From Gordonia tangerina (GTDB lineage: Bacteria; Actinomycetota; Actinomycetes; Mycobacteriales; Mycobacteriaceae): DNA of 64,000 nucleotides. The notes under the pieces are model-generated. The model searched no databases. It saw only the letters and a program-made list of their open reading frames with translations, and was not told where the DNA came from. A program made the translations under genes and the position numbers. The stretch is taken from positions 35,033-99,032 of the forward strand of contig NZ_JAKGCU010000019.1 in the NCBI RefSeq assembly GCF_021556435.1, in the 5' to 3' direction. Below, piece after piece: positions 58,774 through 64,000 of this stretch (positions within the stretch are counted from its first letter, which is position 1; each line of letters opens with the position of its first letter).

Positions 58774-59895
58774 GTGGGCTGGCGCGAGCGTTTCGAAGAG
58801 CCGGTGGCGGGGGTCGCCGCACGCAGCCGGGCTGCGCAGTGGGCGCGCGCCGCGGTCGCCAGGATCACCACGCCACTGCTGCCCGACGATTATCTGCATC
58901 TGGCGAATCCGCTCTGGTCGGCTCGGGAACTGCGCGGCAAGGTCGTCTCCGTGACCGCCGAGACCGAGGATTCGGCCACCATCCGCATCCGGCCGGGGTG
59001 GGGGTTCTCCTTCGACTATCAGCCGGGACAGTACGTGGGCATCGGCGTCGGCATGGAGGGGCGCTGGACGTGGCGCTCCTACTCGTTGACGTCGGTCCCG
59101 GTCACCGCGGGCGGTCGCGATGATCGGATCATCGCCATCACGGTCAAGGCCATGCCCGAGGGATTCCTGTCCTCGCACCTGGTGACCGGTCTGCGTCCGG
59201 GTACCGTCGTCCGACTCGCGGCGCCCCGTGGCGAGTTCGTGCTGCCCGAGCCGTTGCCGTCGAAGATCCTGTTCGCCACTGCCGGAAGCGGGATCACCCC
59301 GATCATGTCGATGCTGCGCACCATCCGACATCGCGGGCAGCGCGCCGACATCTGCTTGGTGCATTCGGTGCCCCACGAAGACGATCTGCTGTTCGCCGAT
59401 GAACTCGCCGGGCTCGCCGCCGACGGCCTGATCGATCTGCATGTGCAGTACACGCGGAGCGTCGGGCAACTCACCGGAGATCGATGGGCCACGGTGGTGC
59501 CGGATTGGCGCGAGCGGCAGACGTGGGCGTGCGGCCCGGCCGGGTTCCTGGACTCGGTGCAGGCCATGTTCGCCGATGCCGGCGTCGATGACGCACTGCA
59601 TATCGAGCGGTTCGCGCTTGAACGCGGCGCGGTCGGTGCGCGGGGCGGAAACGTCACCTTCGGTCGGTCGGGTACGGTCGCGCAGGTCGACGGCGCGACG
59701 ACGCTGCTCGAGGCGGGTGAATCGGCGGGGGTGCTGATGCCTTTCGGTTGCCGGATGGGGATCTGCCAGAGCTGCGTGGTCATGCTGGATCAAGGGTGTG
59801 TCCGCGACTTGCGGTCCGGAGTCGAACACGTGGAAGGTGAGCGGATCCAGACCTGCGTCAGCGTCGCGGCCGGGGACTGCACGCTCGACGTGTGA
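58774..59895 (+). CDS. Flavin and 2Fe-2S ferredoxin-type oxidoreductase (Rv3230c-like, desaturase partner)
   Basis: A 373-residue electron-transfer protein. The FAD-binding domain has [10 protein letters not shown], and APRGEFVLP follows. The NAD(P)H-binding domain starts with [19 protein letters not shown]. The C-terminal plant-type ferredoxin domain has the cluster ligands in [16 protein letters not shown] with a later Cys in IQTCVSV. It passes electrons from NADPH to a membrane desaturase; in mycobacteria the homologue supports DesA3 in making oleoyl chains. GTG start at 58774. The operator at 58707 is shared with the desaturase at 61256. Confidence 0.92.
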   Translation: MGWRERFEEPVAGVAARSRAAQWARAAVARITTPLLPDDYLHLANPLWSARELRGKVVSVTAETEDSATIRIRPGWGFSFDYQPGQYVGIGVGMEGRWTWRSYSLTSVPVTAGGRDDRIIAITVKAMPEGFLSSHLVTGLRPGTVVRLAAPRGEFVLPEPLPSKILFATAGSGITPIMSMLRTIRHRGQRADICLVHSVPHEDDLLFADELAGLAADGLIDLHVQYTRSVGQLTGDRWATVVPDWRERQTWACGPAGFLDSVQAMFADAGVDDALHIERFALERGAVGARGGNVTFGRSGTVAQVDGATTLLEAGESAGVLMPFGCRMGICQSCVVMLDQGCVRDLRSGVEHVEGERIQTCVSVAAGDCTLDV

Positions 59896-60002
59896 GACGC
59901 GCCGGTTCGGACCTGCGGGCGAGTTCGGTTTCGACTCGGCGTCGCGCCCGGATGGCGTTAGGCTCGTCAGGACGGCAGTAGTCGACCACGGAGGAGATCC
60001 GC

Positions 60003-61100
60003 GTGCGCGCTGAGCTGACCCAGACCATGGAAGTGCCGGTCCTGTCCGACGACGTCGTCACGCTGCGGGCCCATTCGTCCGCGGATGCGGAGCGGGTCGT
60101 GGAGTACGCGACGGACCCGCTGACGATGCGGTGGGCCAGGATGCCCTCGCCCTACGGCCGCACCGATGCCGAGCGCTATATTGCCGGGGCGCGGGCCGGA
60201 TGGCAGTCCGGCGAGGCGATGACCTGGGCGATCGAGTATGAGGGGCGATTCATCGGCAGTGTCGATCTGACCGGTTCCGGTCGCATCGTCGAGATCGGTT
60301 TCGTCCTGCATCCGGATGTGCGCGGGCGGGGGCTGGCCCGTCGAGCGATCATCCTCGCGATCGAGTACGCCGTCGCCCACCGGGATATCGAGGTGGTGCG
60401 GTGGCAGGCCGAGGAAGGGAACCTCGCGAGTCTCCGGACGGCGCACAGCTGCGGTTTCACACTCACCGCCAAGATCCCGGATTGGCTTGAGATGAACAGC
60501 AAAGTGGTCGACGCGTGGTGTGCGAAGTGGCGTGCCGGCGACGACTTCGCGCCCAAATCAACTTGGCGCGCAACCACTTTTGAAACCGATCGGTTCCGAT
60601 TACGTCCACTCGCCGAGGCCGATGACGAGCGGATTCGACAGACCCTCGATGACCCGGTCTCGCGCAAGTACCTGTTCGGGCGCCCCGACCCGCTGCTGAT
60701 CGAGCATGCCGCCGCGGAGCGCACCCGCAAGTGGTGGACCGCCGCACGCGGGGAGACCTGTACCTGGGCGGTTGCCGACCTCGAGACCGACAACTATCTG
60801 GGCGACATCTCGATATTCGAGATCAGCCCTGTCACCGGGGCGGAGATCGGCTTCTACACCCATCCGGATGCCCGCGGCAGCGGAGTCCTCGGCGAGACGT
60901 TTCCGGCGGCCGTCCGCCATTGCTTCGATGTCCTCGACATTCGCCGGATGACGATGTTCGCCGCCGATTCCAATGAGGGCAGTAAAGCGTTGGCGCGGCG
61001 GGCCGGATTGCGCGAGTTCGGCACCCAACCGCTCGCCGCCAGCTCCGCGGGGCGCCTCGAGGATCTCGTCGGCTACGAACTGCTGCGCGACGACGCCTGA
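60003..61100 (+). CDS. Protein with two GNAT acetyltransferase domains
   Basis: A 365-residue protein with two tandem GNAT domains of the RimJ/RimL subtype. Domain 1 (residues 1 to ~175) has VTLRAHSSADAERVVEYATD, HPDVRGRGLARRAIILAIEY as the acetyl-CoA loop and ENLASLRTAHSCGF-like sequence. Domain 2 (~185-365) has FRLRPLAEADDERIRQTLDD, HPDARGSGVLGETFPAAVRH and SNEGSKALARRAGLREFG. Substrate unknown. GTG at 60003 has GGAGGAG 6 bases upstream. It stands between the reductase and the desaturases but shares no obvious link with them. Confidence 0.85.
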   Translation: MRAELTQTMEVPVLSDDVVTLRAHSSADAERVVEYATDPLTMRWARMPSPYGRTDAERYIAGARAGWQSGEAMTWAIEYEGRFIGSVDLTGSGRIVEIGFVLHPDVRGRGLARRAIILAIEYAVAHRDIEVVRWQAEEGNLASLRTAHSCGFTLTAKIPDWLEMNSKVVDAWCAKWRAGDDFAPKSTWRATTFETDRFRLRPLAEADDERIRQTLDDPVSRKYLFGRPDPLLIEHAAAERTRKWWTAARGETCTWAVADLETDNYLGDISIFEISPVTGAEIGFYTHPDARGSGVLGETFPAAVRHCFDVLDIRRMTMFAADSNEGSKALARRAGLREFGTQPLAASSAGRLEDLVGYELLRDDA

Positions 61101-61171
61101 CCGCGCACAGAGTGCGCTCGGTCACAATCGAGCCCTGACATCGGCAAGGGGTGGACACGTCGGCTCCGGCT

Positions 61172-61191
61172 AACCTACGCTTGCGTAGGTT
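61172..61191. promoter_or_regulatory. Palindromic operator upstream of desaturase 1
   Basis: AACCTACGC-TT-GCGTAGGTT, 9-base perfect arms with a 2-base centre, 64 bases before the desaturase start. The arms match the site at 58707-58726 except for the innermost base pair. Confidence 0.75.
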
Positions 61192-61255
61192 ACGGAATGG
61201 TAGGTCGGTGCTCCGGCCGAACCACACAGGTCTTCGACTACACCCGGGAGGGCTC

Positions 61256-62578
61256 ATGGCGATCAGCGACATTCCCGAGTACGCCCATCTGACCGACGCC
61301 GACGTCGCAGCGCTCGGCCGTGAACTCGACGCCATCCGCGCCGACATCGAGGCCGATCGCGGCGAGCGCGATGCGCGCTACATCCGGAACACGATCCGCT
61401 TCCAACGCGGCATGGAGCTCGCCGGTCGCGCGTTGATCTTCGGCTCCACCAAGCGGTCGATGTGGTGGGCGGGCGCAGGTGCGCTCGGCGTCGCGAAGAT
61501 CGTCGAGAACATGGAACTCGGCCACAATGTGATGCACGGTCAGTGGGACTGGATGAACGACCCGGAGGTGCATTCGACCACCTGGGAGTGGGACAACACC
61601 GACCCGTCCGCGCACTGGAAGCACACCCACAACTACATCCATCACAAGTACACGAATGTGCTCGGGATGGACGACGATGTGGGGTACGGCCTGCTCCGCG
61701 TCACCCGCGATCAGCGGTGGCGACCCTTCTACCTGGGCAACCTCGCATACAACACGATCCTCGCGCTGCTGTTCGAGTGGGGCGTCGCCGTGCAGCATCT
61801 CGAGCTGGGCAAGAAGCGTCGGACGCCCGAGGCCAAGGAGCAATTCCAGCGCGACCTCGCCGATGTCGGCAAGAAGGTCGGCAAGCAGATCGCCAAGGAC
61901 TACGCCGTGTATCCGGCGATGGTGAGCGCGGCGACGGGACATCGCACCGGCTACGCCCGTGCCTTCGGCAAGGCGGCGTCGGCGAATGCCCTGGCCAACG
62001 TGATCCGCAATGTCTGGACCAACGCGGTCATTTTCTGCGGCCATTTCCCCGATGGTGCGGAGAAGTTCACCAAGCAGGACGTCGACAGCGAAACCCAGGC
62101 GGAGTGGTATCTGCGGCAGATGTTGGGCAGCGCCAACTTTCGCTCCGGTCCGGTGCTCGGCTTCATGAGTGGCAACCTCTCCTACCAGATCGAACACCAC
62201 GTCTTCCCCGACCTGCCGAGCAACCGACTGCCGGAGATCTCGGTGCGCGTGCAGGCGCTCTGTGCGAAATACGATCTGCCCTACACCACCGGTTCACTTC
62301 CCGTGCAGTACGCGAAGGCGTGGCGGACGATCGCCAAGCTGTCGTTGCCGAACAAGTATCTGTCGGCAACCGTCGATGACGCGCCGGAGACGGCGTCCGA
62401 GTGGCGTTTCAAGGCAGAGTTGGCCGATGGTGCACGCCTGCAGGGCACGGTTGATCCGGTCAGTGGACGTCGCAGCGGTTTACGCACCGCCATCGCTGCA
62501 CTGCGCAAGCGTGGTCGGCGGCGCGACCGTTCGGTGTCGAGCGTTGCGACGTCGACCCCGCAACGCCGGGCAGCGTGA
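61256..62578 (+). CDS. desA3: Membrane acyl-CoA desaturase 1 (DesA3-like)
   Basis: A 440-residue membrane di-iron desaturase. The three His boxes are HNVMHGQWDW, HWKHTHNYIHHKY and QIEHHVFPD. Membrane helices flank the boxes. By homology to mycobacterial DesA3 it introduces a delta-9 double bond into stearoyl-CoA, using the reductase at 58774. ATG at 61256 follows GGGAGGG. The last ~50 residues are Arg/Ser-rich and differ from the second copy. A hairpin separates it from desaturase 2. Confidence 0.92.
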   Translation: MAISDIPEYAHLTDADVAALGRELDAIRADIEADRGERDARYIRNTIRFQRGMELAGRALIFGSTKRSMWWAGAGALGVAKIVENMELGHNVMHGQWDWMNDPEVHSTTWEWDNTDPSAHWKHTHNYIHHKYTNVLGMDDDVGYGLLRVTRDQRWRPFYLGNLAYNTILALLFEWGVAVQHLELGKKRRTPEAKEQFQRDLADVGKKVGKQIAKDYAVYPAMVSAATGHRTGYARAFGKAASANALANVIRNVWTNAVIFCGHFPDGAEKFTKQDVDSETQAEWYLRQMLGSANFRSGPVLGFMSGNLSYQIEHHVFPDLPSNRLPEISVRVQALCAKYDLPYTTGSLPVQYAKAWRTIAKLSLPNKYLSATVDDAPETASEWRFKAELADGARLQGTVDPVSGRRSGLRTAIAALRKRGRRRDRSVSSVATSTPQRRAA

Positions 62579-62584
62579 ACCCAA

Positions 62585-62612
62585 CGCGCCCGACCGCGTG
62601 GGGTCGGGCGTG
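62585..62612 (+). terminator. Hairpin between the two desaturase genes
   Basis: An 11-base-pair stem (62585-62595 with 62602-62612, including a G-U pair) lies 7 bases after the first desaturase stop. It suggests that the second copy has its own transcript. Confidence 0.55.
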
Positions 62613-62633
62613 CGGCCGGCGCGGCTGCGCAGG

Positions 62634-62639
62634 CATAAT
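62634..62639 (+). promoter_or_regulatory. Candidate -10 element of desaturase 2, leaderless start
   Basis: CATAAT lies 8 bases before the ATG at 62648. No Shine-Dalgarno sequence is present. The spacing fits a leaderless mRNA. Confidence 0.4.
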
Positions 62640-62647
62640 GGGGACCA

Positions 62648-63847
62648 ATGGCCATCACCGACATCAATGAGTATGCCCATCTGACCGACGCGGACGTCGA
62701 GGCGCTCGGCGCAGAACTCGATGCGCTTCGACGCGAGATCGAAGCCGATCGGGGGCTTCGCGATGTCCGCTATCTGCGGCGCACCATTGTCGCGCACCGA
62801 GCACTCGAAGTGGTGGGGCGAGTCGCATTGTTCGGCAGCCACAAGCGTTCGCTGTGGTGGCTGGGCACCGGGTCGCTGGCCCTGTCGAAGATCATCGAGA
62901 ACATGGAGCTCGGGCACAATGTGATGCACGGGCAATGGGATTGGATGAACGATCCCGAGGTCCACTCCGCCACGTGGGAGTGGGACATGGTGTGCGCGTC
63001 CCCGCACTGGAAGCACTCGCACAACTACATCCATCACAAGTACACCAACGTTGTCGGCATGGACGACGACGTGGGCTACAAGATCCTGCGGGTCACCCGG
63101 GACGAGCCCTGGGAACCGCGCCGCGCCTTCCAGCCGCTGTTCAACGTGTTGCTGGCGCTGAGTTTCGAGTGGGGTATCGGGCTGCACGATCTGGCGCTCA
63201 AGGACGTCATCGCGGGAAAGAAGTCCAAGGAGGAGGCGATCCCGCAGATCACGTTGTTCCTACGGAAGATCGGTCGGCAAGTCGCCAAGGACTATGTCCT
63301 GTTCCCGGTACTCACCGGACCGAATGCGCGGCACACGCTAACCGCGAATCTCAGCGCGAACGTCATTCGCAACCTGTGGGCGTATGTGGTGATCTTTTGT
63401 GGCCATTTCCCGGACGGCGCAGAGAAATTCACCACCGAATCGCTCGACGACGAGACGCCGGGGCAGTGGTACCTGCGGCAGATGCTCGGCACCGCCAACT
63501 TCAACGCCGGACCGGCGATGGCATTCATGAGCGGCAACCTGTGCTACCAGATCGAGCACCATCTCTATCCGGACCTGCCCAGCAACCGCTATGCCGAGAT
63601 CGCCGAACGCGTGCGTGCCTTGTGCGACAAGTACGACCTGCCGTACACCACCGGGTCGCTGTTCGTGCAGTACATGAAGACGTTGCGCACGATCAACAAA
63701 CTGGCGCTGCCCGACCGATTCCTGCGCGACACCGCCGACGACGCCCCCGAAACCGCGTCCGAACGTCGCTTCGCCGGTATGGCGCGTACCCGGGGGCTCA
63801 AGTCCGCCATCGCTGATTTGAAGCGCAACAAGCTGTCGCGTAGGTGA
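62648..63847 (+). CDS. Membrane acyl-CoA desaturase 2 (DesA3-like paralogue)
   Basis: A 399-residue paralogue of the preceding desaturase. The His boxes are conserved: HNVMHGQWDW, HWKHSHNYIHHKY and QIEHHLYPD. The N-terminal half is nearly the same as copy 1 (for example ENMELGHNVMHGQWDWMNDP), whereas the region between boxes two and three and the C-terminus differ. This points to an old duplication with possible change of chain-length or position preference. It lacks the AACCTACG operator and has its own candidate promoter. Confidence 0.92.
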   Translation: MAITDINEYAHLTDADVEALGAELDALRREIEADRGLRDVRYLRRTIVAHRALEVVGRVALFGSHKRSLWWLGTGSLALSKIIENMELGHNVMHGQWDWMNDPEVHSATWEWDMVCASPHWKHSHNYIHHKYTNVVGMDDDVGYKILRVTRDEPWEPRRAFQPLFNVLLALSFEWGIGLHDLALKDVIAGKKSKEEAIPQITLFLRKIGRQVAKDYVLFPVLTGPNARHTLTANLSANVIRNLWAYVVIFCGHFPDGAEKFTTESLDDETPGQWYLRQMLGTANFNAGPAMAFMSGNLCYQIEHHLYPDLPSNRYAEIAERVRALCDKYDLPYTTGSLFVQYMKTLRTINKLALPDRFLRDTADDAPETASERRFAGMARTRGLKSAIADLKRNKLSRR

Positions 63848-64000
63848 TCTCGATACGCCGCCTCGCCTAGCGGCTCGGTGGCTACTAATGGGAGCTACTG
63901 GGTCTGGTCGTGAGTTTGGGTCAGACTTGGTGTTGGTGGCTGCTGCTGGGTGAGCACTCGTGGCTACGGAACCGTTGATGGCGAGTTCTGGATCGAGACC
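63846..64000. repeat. Non-coding repeat-like sequence at the window end
   Basis: No gene is visible. GATCTCGAT at 63846-63854 and ATCGAGACC at 63992-64000 are imperfect inverted ends (8 of 9 bases). The text between has a TGGCTACT/TGGCTGCT/TGGCTACG pattern. It resembles the small dispersed intergenic repeats of Gordonia-like genomes, but the window ends here. Confidence 0.35.

Overview
The window is high-GC chromosomal DNA from a mycolic-acid actinomycete (Mycobacteriales). Gordonia or a close relative fits best, but that is inference from gene content. The evidence is: an Mce operon; a type VII (ESX) substrate cluster with PE-, PPE-, EspG- and Esx-like genes; the block ahcY, tmk, mtrA, mtrB, lpqB, comF-like, hpf, secA in the order known from Mycobacterium; and a DesA3-type acyl desaturase with its ferredoxin-type reductase. 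Most start choices rest on ribosome binding sites and overlaps of 1 to 4 bases. No tRNA, rRNA, CRISPR array or complete insertion sequence was found.

Layout. 1-4813: end of the spc ribosomal operon (rplF fragment, rplR, rpsE, rpmD, rplO), then secY, adk and map. 4900-24417: about 20 kb of other genes separating map from infA. This stretch holds a rhomboid-like/DUF2156 membrane protein, gdhA with a small companion gene, a broken LysR-type regulator, a small unexplained cluster around a Gre-like factor, a 37-residue basic peptide, an AIM24-type protein, fdhD, dtd, a flavodoxin-like protein, a SIMPL lipoprotein, a holin-fold membrane protein and a complete Mce operon read leftward. The Mce operon is unusual: its YrbEB-type permease is the first gene and its YrbEA-type permease is the last. 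A 70-base palindrome of the same design lies on each side of it. 24958-29715: infA, rpmJ, rpsM, rpsK, rpsD, rpoA, rplQ, truA (alpha operon).

29778-35314 holds a TM2 protein, an alpha/beta hydrolase, a DedA protein, a MinD-like ESX ATPase and a CoA-transferase. 35630-41380 is a substrate and chaperone cluster for a type VII system (two YbaB/EspL-like proteins, an EspC-like protein, a Gly/Pro-rich protein, PE, PPE, EspG, EsxB-like, EsxA-like). None of the membrane secretion machinery (EccB, C, D, E, MycP) is present. 41559-44837: MetP/MetS-type importer and ahcY, closed by a 105-base inverted repeat. 45008-55789: a Pro-rich membrane protein, tmk, mtrAB-lpqB, comF-like, hpf and secA. 55862-63847: lipid genes with a Rv3235-like protein, a WS/DGAT-like protein with an altered active-site motif, a DUF6912 protein, the reductase, a double-GNAT protein and two tandem desaturases.

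How the parts work together. The two ends of the ribosomal block supply translation, secretion (SecY, with SecA at 53 kb) and RNA polymerase alpha. The reductase and the first desaturase carry the same palindrome (AACCTACG arms) in their promoters, so they are probably controlled by one repressor as an electron-transfer and desaturation pair. MtrA has a candidate autoregulatory direct repeat just upstream of its start.
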